From Methanooceanicella nereidis (GTDB lineage: Archaea; Halobacteriota; Methanocellia; Methanocellales; Methanocellaceae): DNA of 64,000 nt. Below the pieces are notes generated by a model that saw nothing but the letters and a program-made list of their open reading frames with translations, did not search any database and was not told where the DNA came from. Where the stretch lies: assembly GCF_021023085.1 (NCBI RefSeq), contig NZ_PGCK01000007.1:124001-188000 (forward strand). The letters run 5' to 3'. Numbering within the stretch: the first letter of the stretch is position 1; every line of letters starts with the position of its first letter. Of this stretch, positions 15,926-24,698 are shown piece after piece. A program made the position numbers and the translations under genes.

Positions 15926-17539
15926 CTATGCTTTTTGCTTGATCTCTTCCGTCTTTTCGGCAGGTTTATCGGTCACATCAGGCAGTACTTTTTCAGGGTC
16001 GCCGATTGACACTATTTTACCCGATTTCATATATGCGACTCTATCACATATCATCTTTACGAATTCCATATCGTGAGAGACGATAACGAACGTCTCGTTA
16101 ATATCTTCTCTCGCCGAAAGTATTGAGCTTACCACGAATCTTTTCGTTATCGGGTCCATCGTGCCCGTAGGCTCGTCGAGCACGATCACTAGCGGCTCTT
16201 TTATCATAGCCTGTGCCAGTGCTACCCTGTGCCGTTCACCCTCGGACAGCTCTTCCGGGAATTTATTTAATATCTCCTGCCCTCTCTTCTCGTTAAAGCC
16301 CACTATCTGCAGTGTTTGTACCGCCTTCATCTCCGCAAGCTCGGCTGGAAATTCCAGGCCTATTGACTCTGTCATGTTCTCTATTATGCTCCTGTGCGGA
16401 TACAGGTCATATTCCTGGTGGAGCAGCCCTATATATGGTTTCGCCCTGCCTCTTGCATAGTAACCGGGCTCGCACATATTGATCCAGTCGTCGCCGATCT
16501 TCATCTCGACGATGCCGTCAGTAGGCTCAAGATTTCCGGTAAGGATATTCATCAGCGAGGTCTTTCCTGCGCCGCTTGTGCCGACGATGCCGAAAATCTC
16601 TCCTTCCTTAATGTCGAACGTCACTCCGTTCACTGCATTGATGACGCCTCTGTCAACGGAAAAGTATTTTTTCGTGAGATCCTTTACGCTAATTATCGTG
16701 TCGCCTGCCTCTATCTGCTTTTTCTCAAGTACGTCGGCCTTACCCATGAACTCCTTGATTATTTCGGCTGGCGGGCCCACCCTTTTAATCTTCCCTTCCT
16801 CGAGGAATATTACCTTTGATGCCATCTCCTCTATCACGTCGAAGAAATGCGACGTTATAAGCACTGTTATGCCAAAGTCTTTTGATAGGGCCCTGATGTT
16901 ATGATGTATGCTCCCTGCGGTCTTAGGGTCAAGTGTACCGGTAGGCTCGTCCGCAAGTAACAGCATAGGCTCCTTTGCAAGCTGCCTTGCAAGCACTACC
17001 CTTTGTTTCTCCCCGCCCGAGAGGTCTCTCGCTATATGCATCATACGATGAGATAGCCTGACCTGGTCTATCAGCTCAGCGGCTCTCTGTATCTTCTCGC
17101 CCTTATAGTCGATGTCGTCCAGAGCCTTTAACACATTCTCTATAACTCTGTAATCGCCATATATGCCGAAAGTCCTCTGTATCATGATAGCTATGCGTCT
17201 CGCTATCTTTGATCTGACTTCCTGGCCGCTATCGTCGAGTATGTCAAACGAATCCGGCTGTAGCGTGCCGTCGCAGCGAGGGCATATCTTACCCGCATTT
17301 CCGGGAGGTTCTATCCTTCCGCATTTATCGCACATCGAAACGTGGAATATGACCTGTCCGGTGGCAGGTATGGAAGTGTCTATGCCTCTAAGGACGTTCA
17401 GCAGGACGGTCTTTCCTGAACCGCTTCTGCCGATTATGCCTATGACGTCTCCTTCCTCGATCTCGAGATTGACGTTATCCAGAGCTATATCACCGTCATA
17501 GTCTACGGTAAGGTTCTTGACTTCGACTAACAGGGCCAT
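15926..17539 (-). CDS. atwA: Methyl-coenzyme M reductase system component A2 (AtwA)
   Basis: A 537-residue protein with two ABC ATPase domains. Component A2 is the ATP-dependent activator that helps bring nickel in the F430 cofactor of methyl-CoM reductase to the active Ni(I) state. Domain 1 has Walker A GRSGSGKT (~37), an inserted zinc-ribbon-like segment (CDKCG and CPRCDG, ~70-92), LSGGEKQR and [12 protein letters not shown]. Domain 2 has GTSGAGKTS (~320), LSEGERHR and [12 protein letters not shown]. No transmembrane segment: it is a soluble ABC protein. It starts 4 bp after the mrp stop in a minus-strand operon with Fe-S carrier genes. Confidence 0.93.
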   Translation of the reverse strand: MALLVEVKNLTVDYDGDIALDNVNLEIEEGDVIGIIGRSGSGKTVLLNVLRGIDTSIPATGQVIFHVSMCDKCGRIEPPGNAGKICPRCDGTLQPDSFDILDDSGQEVRSKIARRIAIMIQRTFGIYGDYRVIENVLKALDDIDYKGEKIQRAAELIDQVRLSHRMMHIARDLSGGEKQRVVLARQLAKEPMLLLADEPTGTLDPKTAGSIHHNIRALSKDFGITVLITSHFFDVIEEMASKVIFLEEGKIKRVGPPAEIIKEFMGKADVLEKKQIEAGDTIISVKDLTKKYFSVDRGVINAVNGVTFDIKEGEIFGIVGTSGAGKTSLMNILTGNLEPTDGIVEMKIGDDWINMCEPGYYARGRAKPYIGLLHQEYDLYPHRSIIENMTESIGLEFPAELAEMKAVQTLQIVGFNEKRGQEILNKFPEELSEGERHRVALAQAMIKEPLVIVLDEPTGTMDPITKRFVVSSILSAREDINETFVIVSHDMEFVKMICDRVAYMKSGKIVSIGDPEKVLPDVTDKPAEKTEEIKQKA

Positions 17540-17543
17540 ATTA

Positions 17544-18419
17544 TCAACCTTCTATGGATCTTACGATATTTTCCGCTATCTCATTGGTATTTTTGATGAT
17601 CAGGGAAGGCTCTTCGTTTGTTAAGATATCCGTACCCCTGTTTTTCACATCCATCGGGATACTGCCAAGGGAACCTATGCCATACTTACCTGCAAGGTCC
17701 TTTACGGTATCCTCGCCGAACGGATAGATCCTCTTGCCGCAATCAGGGCATTCGATGTAAGCCATGTTCTCGACTATTCCGAGGATCTTCGTTTCGAGCA
17801 TCTTTGCCATGTTGATTATCTTACTGACATCAAGTACCGAGAGATTAGATGAAGTACTGACTATTACAAGCCCGTTCAGGGGAATAGTCTGCATAATGCT
17901 CAGGGGCTCGTCGCCCGTACCGGGCGGCAGGTCTATTAACATAAAGTCCAGCTCGCCCCATTGAACGTCCGCTAAGAACTGGTTGATTATTGAACTGCGC
18001 ATCGGGCCTCTCCATATGACCGGAGAATCGCTTGACGATATTAGTGATTCGACAGACACCACTTTTATCCCGTGAACAGCTTCTATCGGTATCAGCCCGT
18101 TAACGTCCGCGCCCATCCTTATACCTTCTACGTTCAGCAGATGCGGCATATTGGGGCCGCTGATATCCGCGTCAAGCACTCCTACCCTGTAGCCTTTTTT
18201 AGCCAGGCTGAGCGCTATTCCGGCAGTCACTGTGCTTTTTCCCACACCGCCTTTACCGCTTACGATCGCGATACGATATTTTATAGCGCTAAGGTTTTTC
18301 GCTATTCTTATCTTTTGTTCCTGCTGTTCGAGGTTTACCTTATCTTTGCATGTGTCGCATGCATCAGAACCCTTGCTTGCACATGTATCACATGCCGTTT
18401 TCCCTGATGTTTCCGCCAT
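17544..18419 (-). CDS. mrp: Mrp/NBP35-type iron-sulfur cluster carrier ATPase
   Basis: A 291-residue P-loop NTPase that binds and delivers Fe-S clusters in the cytoplasm. The N-terminus is Cys-rich (CDTCASKG, CDTCKDK), a metal-binding extension. IVSGKGGVGKSTVTAG is the deviant Walker A (KGGVGKS), VLDADISGPNMPH and LIDLPPGTGDEPLS are switch motifs, and ENMAYIECPDCGKRIYPFG carries the cluster-binding CxxC. The frame extends to a TTG at 18425, but the ATG at 18419 with GGAG nine bases upstream is preferred. Between the NifX-like gene and atwA with gaps of a few bases; co-transcription is almost certain. Confidence 0.94.
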   Translation of the reverse strand: MAETSGKTACDTCASKGSDACDTCKDKVNLEQQEQKIRIAKNLSAIKYRIAIVSGKGGVGKSTVTAGIALSLAKKGYRVGVLDADISGPNMPHLLNVEGIRMGADVNGLIPIEAVHGIKVVSVESLISSSDSPVIWRGPMRSSIINQFLADVQWGELDFMLIDLPPGTGDEPLSIMQTIPLNGLVIVSTSSNLSVLDVSKIINMAKMLETKILGIVENMAYIECPDCGKRIYPFGEDTVKDLAGKYGIGSLGSIPMDVKNRGTDILTNEEPSLIIKNTNEIAENIVRSIEG

Positions 18420-18432
18420 TATCAATACTCCT

Positions 18433-18831
18433 TTAATGTGAACAGTTACAGGTGCCCCTGTCAGATAATTCGTCCAGCATGCCCTCAGTGAGGTCCTCTA
18501 TAGCGTCTCTAACCGTGCCGATAGCCCCGCCATATACTTTTATGCCGTTGCCGGTAAGCGACATTAACGGCCTGCCCCCGATCCCCGAGACAAGAACAAT
18601 ATCAACGTTGTTCGCTTTTAATAAGTTTGCAGGTGCGGCGCAATTATGGGCGCCTTCATGAGAAATATTCTCTATGCTTGTCACGCCTTCTATAATGCCC
18701 TCAGTAATGTCGATCAAGGTAAAGTGTTCACATGACCCGAAATGTGCGCTGATCTCCGAGTCTATTCCATGTGGTGTCATTGAAGGTACTGCTATTCTTG
18801 TCATACTAGTCATTCCTGTCTTCTTTTTCAT
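18433..18831 (-). CDS. NifX/NafY-family (dinitrogenase iron-molybdenum cofactor) protein
   Basis: About 123-132 residues of the NifX/NifB-C-terminal/MTH1175 family that binds metal clusters. RIAVPSM at the start, the Gly-rich HFGSCEHF, NCAAPANLLKANNVDIVLVSGIGG and GNGIKVYGGA are family landmarks. The C-terminus ends CNCSH. Three ATG codons are possible (18831, 18813, 18804). The first overlaps the end of the DUF134 gene by 26 bases, while the last starts just past its stop and gives MTRIAVP, the usual N-terminus. Part of the DUF134-NifX-mrp-atwA operon; probably shuttles or protects a metallocluster. Confidence 0.88.
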   Translation of the reverse strand: MKKKTGMTSMTRIAVPSMTPHGIDSEISAHFGSCEHFTLIDITEGIIEGVTSIENISHEGAHNCAAPANLLKANNVDIVLVSGIGGRPLMSLTGNGIKVYGGAIGTVRDAIEDLTEGMLDELSDRGTCNCSH

Positions 18832-19315
18832 TTACATCCAGATCTTTCGGGCAACAATAAGATTCATCTATGATCCTTTTTCCCTTGCCGTCACCGCATT
18901 TACGGTATATCTGGATAGATGAGCAATGCGGGCATCTCTCAGGCCTTTGAGATCTGTCCGGAACATTCCACGTTTTCGAGCAATTCTCGCAAACGAACTC
19001 TACTACACAATCGCCACTTTTTACGTAGTCTCCTCCGGAGATCTTGATGGCCTTACCGTTGACAAGGGCATCCGCAACTTTTTTCCGGGCTTTTTGCAGG
19101 TCGGTCCAGAAGGTCTTTCGCGATATGCCCATCTTGTCAGCGGCTTCATTTTGGTCTACTTGAAGGAGGTCACAAAGTCGTATAGCCTCTAGCTCTTCTA
19201 TGGATAAGTTAATAATATCGAGGTTGCAAAGCGGTATCTCTCTTGGCTTATAATATGTGGCTTTGGGTAAGCAAGAGACCCTTCTTTTAACTTTATTGAC
19301 CATCAAATTACACAT
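18806..19315 (-). CDS. DUF134 (UPF0251) family DNA-binding regulator
   Basis: A 169-residue protein. It has the characteristic KRRVSCLPKATYYKPR N-terminus, then LSIEELEAIRLCDLLQVDQNEAAD and MGISRKTFWTDLQKAR, a sigma-70 region 4-like helix-turn-helix. The C-terminus adds a zinc-ribbon-like pair (CENCSKTW and CPHCSS). Members of this family often sit beside NifX-type and Mrp genes in anaerobes and are presumed regulators of metallocluster genes. First gene of the operon. TATATAAAAAATAG lies 25-35 bp before the ATG, which fits a short-leader or leaderless transcript. Confidence 0.88.
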   Translation of the reverse strand: MCNLMVNKVKRRVSCLPKATYYKPREIPLCNLDIINLSIEELEAIRLCDLLQVDQNEAADKMGISRKTFWTDLQKARKKVADALVNGKAIKISGGDYVKSGDCVVEFVCENCSKTWNVPDRSQRPERCPHCSSIQIYRKCGDGKGKRIIDESYCCPKDLDVNEKEDRND

Positions 19316-19517
19316 ATGCGATGTAATAGATAAACTTTTCTATTTTTTATATAGTTACTTATTGTTTTATATCTGCAAAATAACGTGATGAATAAGGATA
19401 ATTACTTATTTTCATTCGTTATTGAAAAATTTTCATTAATAAGATGTGCAATTTAAAACTGAAAAAATATCCGGCAATATTAAAAATAAATTGGATAATG
19501 GATTGAGATCATGATCT

Positions 19518-20663
19518 TCATAATCTCTTTAGCATTATCGACATTATTCCCGCTCTGGAACCCTTCTCGGGCCCGAACCCGAACGGGGCCATTCCCATGT
19601 CGGGGGATCCGAACATCTCCTTATTGACCCTGTCCGTTATCTCCTCGAATATCCTCTTATATGCGACACAATGCGGGTCGACGCTCTTAATTTCGCCGTC
19701 AGCCGGAGTCATTGCGTTATAGGGGCATCCGCCTCTGCAATAATTGATGTGGGCACATTCCTTACATTCCCTGTCGACAAGCTCTTTAAACTGATGCATT
19801 GTCTTCCATGCTTCGGAACGGGCAAGGTCTTCCATGCCCGGGCGATCATAGACATTGCCCATAACATATTTCGGCATTCCTACAAACCTATAGCACGGGT
19901 ATATGCTTCCGTCAGGCCCCACCGCAAAAGTATCTCCCATACAATCAACAAAGGTGCATACTGTGCCATGGCCTGTGAAGACACACTTGCACAGGTGGTC
20001 GATGTTCATGACCTCGAAACTGCCGAAATTTTCCAGGTATTTATCAAGCAGATAGACAAGCAGTTCTCCATATTCTTTCGGGTCCAGGGCCCATTTTTCA
20101 GGCTCATCGCTGCGTAAAGACGGCAGTGCCGGATGCAATTTTAGTGTCCAGCCGTTCTCCATGAAGAAATCGACGATCTCATCCCTGTGTTTAACCGATT
20201 CGGAGGTGAACGTGCAAATGAACTTTACTCCAAGGCCGTTCTCTGTGGCGATCTTATAGCCTTTCATCGTTTTATCGTAATACCCTTTTCCTCTCTGGAC
20301 GTCGTTTATCTTTTTAGGCCCGTCAAGGCTCGAGCCAATGGGAATATCATACTCCGCCAAAATTTTGGCCAGTTCCAGCGTCATCTTCCAGAGATTTGTC
20401 TGAAGCGCAAAAGCCACTTTCCGATGGCTTAAGCCCTCAGCCAGCAACGGTAAAGCTTTCCTGTAAAAATCCGCTCCGGCGAGAAGCGGCTCTCCGCCGT
20501 GAAATGTAAAAGTCACCGGATCGTCGCGGAAACCCTTGAGCCATTCGACCACTTCTTTGACGGTCTCTATACTCATTTTTGGAGAGTTTTCATCGGAACT
20601 CCAGCAATAGTTACACTTTGAAGGACAGCCTAATGTAGGGATAAGCATTACGTGAAAAGGCAT
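19518..20663 (-). CDS. Radical SAM/SPASM protein, putative peptide-modifying (Mhun_1560-like)
   Basis: A 381-residue radical SAM enzyme. GCPSKCNYCWSS holds CxxxCxxC (residues ~12-20), FHGGEPLLAG is the GGEP motif, and GSSLDGPK lies on the core sheet. A SPASM region follows (C in VCTFVDCMG, YPCYRF, CKECAHINYCRGGCPYNA, HCVAY), giving two auxiliary clusters. A Gly/Met/Phe-rich tail of ~25 residues follows. It resembles a methanogen family annotated as peptide-modifying (Mhun_1560); substrate unknown. ATG start with AAGGAG and a good TATA (CTTTATAAAAA, ~20740). Downstream of the larC-like gene on the same strand but with its own promoter. Confidence 0.85.
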   Translation of the reverse strand: MPFHVMLIPTLGCPSKCNYCWSSDENSPKMSIETVKEVVEWLKGFRDDPVTFTFHGGEPLLAGADFYRKALPLLAEGLSHRKVAFALQTNLWKMTLELAKILAEYDIPIGSSLDGPKKINDVQRGKGYYDKTMKGYKIATENGLGVKFICTFTSESVKHRDEIVDFFMENGWTLKLHPALPSLRSDEPEKWALDPKEYGELLVYLLDKYLENFGSFEVMNIDHLCKCVFTGHGTVCTFVDCMGDTFAVGPDGSIYPCYRFVGMPKYVMGNVYDRPGMEDLARSEAWKTMHQFKELVDRECKECAHINYCRGGCPYNAMTPADGEIKSVDPHCVAYKRIFEEITDRVNKEMFGSPDMGMAPFGFGPEKGSRAGIMSIMLKRL

Positions 20664-20692
20664 TTTTATACCACTCCTTAATTTTTAACCTC

Positions 20693-20708
20693 TTACTGAT
20701 ATTAGTAA
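20693..20708. promoter_or_regulatory. Near-palindrome in the radical SAM leader
   Basis: TTACTGATATTAGTAA, arms TTACT/AGTAA with a nearly symmetric centre. It lies between the TATA box (~20740) and the ribosome binding site of the minus-strand radical SAM gene, a usual place for an archaeal repressor site. No regulator is known. Confidence 0.3.
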
Positions 20709-20787
20709 TTTCCTGTAGCTTCTGTCATATGTTTTTTTATAAAGATAAAATGAAGATCATGCTATATCGCCCGATCTTTAAACGATC

Positions 20788-21300
20788 TTATCGATCTATA
20801 CTAATGTGGATGTTTTCGCTTTCAAGTACTTTACCAAAAGCTTCCGCCTCGATCATGGACTTAAGCTTTGACAGGGCAATATGTTTGCTCTTTTCAGAAA
20901 GCTCCATCGCCAGGGACTTGATATCCTCATATTCCGCTTTTAATGATATGACACGATCATTTTTCTTAAGATATTTTACCCTGACTTTTGCCTCGATGAC
21001 GTCCTTTCCGTCCGATACGCTTATCACTTTTGTTTCGCTTTCATATGGAAGCATCCTGTGCCTGGACTCGAATATGCGGACGCCTATCGTACCGAACTCT
21101 ATGGCGAGCAGGTCGCAGACCGCTTCAAGCCTGTCCTCTTCGACATCGACGAATACGATATACTGCATCCTGTTCTTTTTAGTAAAAGCGTTAACAACGA
21201 AAACGTTGTTAGCGCCGGCGCTCATCGTCCTGTCAATGACGTAGGGCACTATCTCTCCCGATACGTCGTCTACTGCTGCCATCACCAACATTTTTATCAT
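20788..21300 (-). CDS. Stand-alone LarC C-terminal domain-like protein (nickel insertion family)
   Basis: A 170-residue protein that matches the C-terminal half of LarC, the enzyme that inserts nickel into the pyridinium-dithiocarboxylate pincer cofactor of lactate racemase. AAVDDVSGEIVPYVIDR, NAFTKKNRMQYIV, FGTIGVRIFES and KAEYEDIKSLA align with the LarC2 signature (VDD-x-x-GE, KK-R, T-x-x-GVR, K-x-EYED). The N-terminal LarC1 half is absent here. It starts 6 bp after the stop of the 592-residue unknown gene, so both act from one transcript. ATG start. A role in nickel or cofactor chemistry is inferred from homology only. Confidence 0.82.
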   Translation of the reverse strand: MIKMLVMAAVDDVSGEIVPYVIDRTMSAGANNVFVVNAFTKKNRMQYIVFVDVEEDRLEAVCDLLAIEFGTIGVRIFESRHRMLPYESETKVISVSDGKDVIEAKVRVKYLKKNDRVISLKAEYEDIKSLAMELSEKSKHIALSKLKSMIEAEAFGKVLESENIHISIDR

Positions 21301-21306
21301 CCATGT

Positions 21307-23085
21307 CTAAAGCTCGGACATTATCCTGGCGGATCTCCTGCCTACTTCTATCGCCCTCTTTTTACCTCCAGGTATGGCCGACGACACGTAAGCGCCCGCT
21401 ATCGCTTTCTTCGCCGCTTCTTCGGGAGACAGCTTACCCATGGCCGTTGCGACCGCTACAGGCACTATGATATTTATGATCGAATGTCCTGACAGCTGGA
21501 GCTCTACTACCGGGACAGAGGCCAGAGGTAATACCTCAAGTATCTCTTTCTTCTTATTCAGGACCGCGTCAGGTATCACTTTATGCGACAGGCCTTCGAA
21601 CACTATCTTTTGCCCGTTCACCGTGACCTCGACGTTCGCATCTGTGTCGAAACCGCAATACTTATTGAGGAAGTCGCTGGGCTTTCTGCGGGCACAGCCT
21701 TTATACTCGGTGATCTTGATGCTGACTTCCTTACCGGTCATCCCGCTGAACACCGCGCCGCAGGCAGCCTCGACGTTCTTGACCTTTTCATCATCGAGCT
21801 CTCTGATTATATCCTGAAGGTCCTTACCCTCTTTTAACCTATCATAAGTGAACTTAGCTCTTCTGTATACTGCACCGGCCCTTGCGCCGTCCGTGGCCAG
21901 TATCATCGCTTTTGTGACGGGGCCTCTTCTTACCTGCTCCGATTTTCTGGCGATAGTATTGGTGGCTACTTTTGCGAATTCCGGCTCCAGCCAGAATTTA
22001 TCTTTTATTTCCCTTATCCTGTCGGCAGCCTTTTCAATGTCGCCGTGCGAGCTTATCAGCACTTTCATGGCAAGTACGGCATCTGCCGCCATATGGCCAA
22101 GAGGTGGCTGTAACGGCCCGCCAGAAAACCCTGCGCCAATTACAAGTGACTCTTCGAACGCGGACAGCATCTCCTCGAAGGCTATCATGCCTACGACCGA
22201 AGGTCCGCCTATGTCCTTTAATATGACTCCGAGGTCACCGACAAGCCTTGCAGTATCATATTCCTCGCCCGTGCCCCTTATATGAAGCGTTTTCGGGAGC
22301 CCTGCGGCTTCGACCGCGCCCAGACCGGCAATATATGCGCTGTTATACACTCCCATTTCGCCGTATTTTTCACCTACCTCCGAGTCCGGGTGGACTATTT
22401 CAAGCACCGCCGCAGCGCCAATTATTGCCGCGATTATCGGGCTGGGGGGCATACCTACATTTGCATATGCTTTTAGCATCCCCTTTGTCCCGGCCTTCGC
22501 TCCGTTCATGGCGAGCTCCGGGAATCCCACGTCCTCTCCGAGAGCGCCGTGACCGTACAGGGGGCCTCCGCCCACTCCCATGGGTAACAGGCTTCCGTCT
22601 ATCCTGGATACCTTATTATCGAATATGTCATCGTAAAGCGCTTTCACCGCCGCATATCCTGATATACGGTTATTTGATTTCGGCGTCGGGATGGCTATCA
22701 CTCCGCATCGGTCCACTCCGGCGATTATTCTAGCCATCGCCCCGAGTTTCCTGTTCCCTGCGGGCACTCCCGCCTGCGCGTTTGAGCCTGCAAAATAGCA
22801 CATTGCCGCAGCGATAAGCGCAGCGTTCGCAGTATCAGCTCCTGCAAGCTTTGCCGAGTCTATCGCCTTACGCAGGACATCATCTATTGGAAGGCTTTGC
22901 ACATTATGGTCCGTGAGCCTTATGTCTGTGCCTCTTACAACATCCTCAACTATGCTGTTAGCGACACACACTGCCGCTATGTTCAACATTCCATGACCTT
23001 TGGTCAGGGCTTCTATCCGGTCGTTGGTCATCATATCGATGTCGGATGTCGAAGCCATGATGGCTGCAAGGATTTCTTTTTCCAT
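21307..23085 (-). CDS. Large conserved-looking cytoplasmic protein of unknown function, coupled to LarC-like gene
   Basis: About 592 residues (600 if the TTG at 23109 is used; the ATG at 23085 preceded by GTGATC is preferred). I do not recognise the family. It is rich in Gly and Ala with conserved-looking loops: AGVPAGNRKLGAMAR, PTPKSNNRISGYAAV, MGVGGGPLYGHGALGED, GAGFSGGPLQPPLGHM and, in the C-terminal third, EYKGCARRKPSDF. No signal peptide, no convincing membrane helix, no P-loop. The Asn/Arg/Gly-rich loops suggest an enzyme. It is six bases upstream of the LarC-like gene, so the pair probably works together. Palindromes lie in the promoter region. Confidence 0.7.
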   Translation of the reverse strand: MEKEILAAIMASTSDIDMMTNDRIEALTKGHGMLNIAAVCVANSIVEDVVRGTDIRLTDHNVQSLPIDDVLRKAIDSAKLAGADTANAALIAAAMCYFAGSNAQAGVPAGNRKLGAMARIIAGVDRCGVIAIPTPKSNNRISGYAAVKALYDDIFDNKVSRIDGSLLPMGVGGGPLYGHGALGEDVGFPELAMNGAKAGTKGMLKAYANVGMPPSPIIAAIIGAAAVLEIVHPDSEVGEKYGEMGVYNSAYIAGLGAVEAAGLPKTLHIRGTGEEYDTARLVGDLGVILKDIGGPSVVGMIAFEEMLSAFEESLVIGAGFSGGPLQPPLGHMAADAVLAMKVLISSHGDIEKAADRIREIKDKFWLEPEFAKVATNTIARKSEQVRRGPVTKAMILATDGARAGAVYRRAKFTYDRLKEGKDLQDIIRELDDEKVKNVEAACGAVFSGMTGKEVSIKITEYKGCARRKPSDFLNKYCGFDTDANVEVTVNGQKIVFEGLSHKVIPDAVLNKKKEILEVLPLASVPVVELQLSGHSIINIIVPVAVATAMGKLSPEEAAKKAIAGAYVSSAIPGGKKRAIEVGRRSARIMSEL

Positions 23086-23207
23086 AATGATCACGATCTT
23101 ATGTTTCAAAACCGGTGCTTAAATAGTTTCATAAAAGTGTTCAAAAGTTATTTTATATAATATTAAAAATTCATTTCATTATTATTTATAAATAATTAAC
23201 AAATTTA

Positions 23208-23273
23208 AAAGCAGGATTTTTACCGTAAATTATTAATTATTTACCTGCTTTACCTTATAATTTATAAGGTAAA
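23208..23273. other. Nested and tandem palindromes between the surface-protein gene and the LarC-like operon
   Basis: Three symmetric elements occur together. AAAGCAGG (23208-23215) pairs with CCTGCTTT (23244-23251). Inside lies the near-perfect palindrome GTAAATTATTAATTATTTAC (23225-23244). A perfect 25-bp palindrome, TTTACCTTATAA-T-TTATAAGGTAAA, spans 23249-23273 and is followed by TTTTT on the plus strand. They may terminate the minus-strand surface-protein gene (stop at 23319) or act as operators for the operon starting at 23085. Confidence 0.5.
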
Positions 23274-23318
23274 TTTTTCAATATTTACAAAAAAATTAGA
23301 ATTATTTAAGTAAGAAAT

Positions 23319-23891
23319 TTACTTTTTACTCCTTGCCATAAAGATACTTCCGACTACAAGAAGCGGCAATATCAGCAATGAAGGACATATGGACTTATTA
23401 TTCGGCTCTGCTGCCGGCGTTGGCGTAACTTGAGACCCATAGGGTATCTCGAACTCTGCCAGGACCGTATCGCTCACGCCCTTATATATGACAAAACCGG
23501 TGACCTTGATATCCCCGGGGACCGCGACCTCGACAAATCTTTCGGATGACGTTTTTCCGGGGCCTATCAGGTCCATCGTAATATCTTCAGCACGGTATCT
23601 TTTTCCATTCTCATCGATGAACGCCATCTCGAACCATCCCGTGCTCGCTATCTGTCCTATATTCTCATAGTTATAAACGAGTTTAGGCCACTTGCTGTTT
23701 TCAGGGTCTTCTGTGTACTTGCCCGTCATGGACAGGTCTGTTATCGTGACCTGGACTATATTCAGCTTCATGGTCTTATTCAATGTGACCTCTTTATTGA
23801 TCGGTATCGTCACATCCGCGGCCAAAGCCGGCGCCATGAACAGTAATGCAATAAGCAAGACAGCTAAAATATTAACTATCAGAGTTCGCAT
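23319..23891 (-). CDS. Secreted surface protein with C-terminal membrane anchor
   Basis: 190 residues. A signal peptide (residues ~1-24, ending in APALAAD) is followed by a beta-rich domain of about 120 residues that looks like the DUF4352 immunoglobulin-like fold (KLNIVQVTITDLSM, WFEMAFIDENGKRYR, ERFVEVAVPGD). A short Thr/Pro linker (TPTPAAEP) and a C-terminal hydrophobic helix ending ARSKK follow. It should be exposed on the outside and anchored at its C-terminus. Function unknown. ATG start; single gene, with the palindrome cluster just after its stop. Confidence 0.78.
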   Translation of the reverse strand: MRTLIVNILAVLLIALLFMAPALAADVTIPINKEVTLNKTMKLNIVQVTITDLSMTGKYTEDPENSKWPKLVYNYENIGQIASTGWFEMAFIDENGKRYRAEDITMDLIGPGKTSSERFVEVAVPGDIKVTGFVIYKGVSDTVLAEFEIPYGSQVTPTPAAEPNNKSICPSLLILPLLVVGSIFMARSKK

Positions 23892-23959
23892 GCTCGATAA
23901 ATCGCACTATAACTATATCAGGATTACGAAGAAAGAAATTAAGGGATTTTTTAATTTAT

Positions 23960-24634
23960 TCAGGCCTTGATCCATCCCTTTTTCACAAAGTACTCATATT
24001 CGCTGGCCCACTCCTCTTTAAAGTTCATGACAGCGTACTTGAAGACATCGATGAACGCCTTTTGCCTGGCCTTTTGCTCCGGGAACTGCCTTCCGGTCTT
24101 GATCGCGTCAATAAGGTCTACGCCCATATCGCGGGACTTTTTACAGGCCTCTTCCATATTCCCTGGTATCTGCGGCATGGCGACGCTGACGCAGCCTATC
24201 GTAAACGCTCCGGACATGTTCATGAAATCGTTCATGAACTCCGCAGTGCTGTCCCCGCCCGAGCTTGCGGTCGTGACCACTGACATGCCATATTTTCCCT
24301 CAAGAAGCAGGCAATGCCTGCAGTCGCCCGTGCGATCCATAAAAGCCTTTAATTGCGCGGTCACGCTGTTGAAGTATACCGGGCTGGCCATTATTATTCC
24401 GTCTGCGTCCAGTATCTTTTCATATACCTTATCAAAATCATCCTTTTGCGGGCATTCGCCCGTTTTATAGCAATGACAGCATCCCGTACAAAAATTGATC
24501 TTCCTCTTAGTGATGTCTATGATCTCTGTCTCTGCCCCGGCACTCTCTGCGCCTTCCAGCGCGCTTTCCAGTAATTTTAACGTAAAGCTGTTCCTGCCCC
24601 TGGGGCTTCCCTGAATACCAATGACCTTCATCAA
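23960..24634 (-). CDS. Iron-sulfur flavoprotein / NADPH-dependent FMN reductase family protein
   Basis: About 224 residues. GIQGSPRGRNSFT is the FMN-phosphate loop of flavodoxin-like reductases. FCTGCCHCYKTGEC is the compact CxxCxxCx4-7C motif of archaeal iron-sulfur flavoproteins (Isf) that bind a [4Fe-4S] cluster. MASPVYFNSVTAQLKAFMDR completes the flavin site. It probably moves electrons between ferredoxin-like donors and an unknown acceptor. The C-terminus (YFVKKGWIKA) matches that of the paralogue at 46186-46854. Two adjacent ATGs. No operon partner; the SDR gene upstream is 65 bp away on the same strand. Confidence 0.88.
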   Translation of the reverse strand: MMKVIGIQGSPRGRNSFTLKLLESALEGAESAGAETEIIDITKRKINFCTGCCHCYKTGECPQKDDFDKVYEKILDADGIIMASPVYFNSVTAQLKAFMDRTGDCRHCLLLEGKYGMSVVTTASSGGDSTAEFMNDFMNMSGAFTIGCVSVAMPQIPGNMEEACKKSRDMGVDLIDAIKTGRQFPEQKARQKAFIDVFKYAVMNFKEEWASEYEYFVKKGWIKA

Positions 24635-24698
24635 AGGGATATTTATCGATTAATGGATAAAGGGTTTATGGATATATAATCGCGTTTTTTGCGATGAT

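Noticed and set aside
22248-22733. Arg/Pro/Leu-rich 161-codon plus-strand frame
   Set aside because: Lies entirely opposite the 592-residue gene and has the low-complexity composition of an antisense frame.
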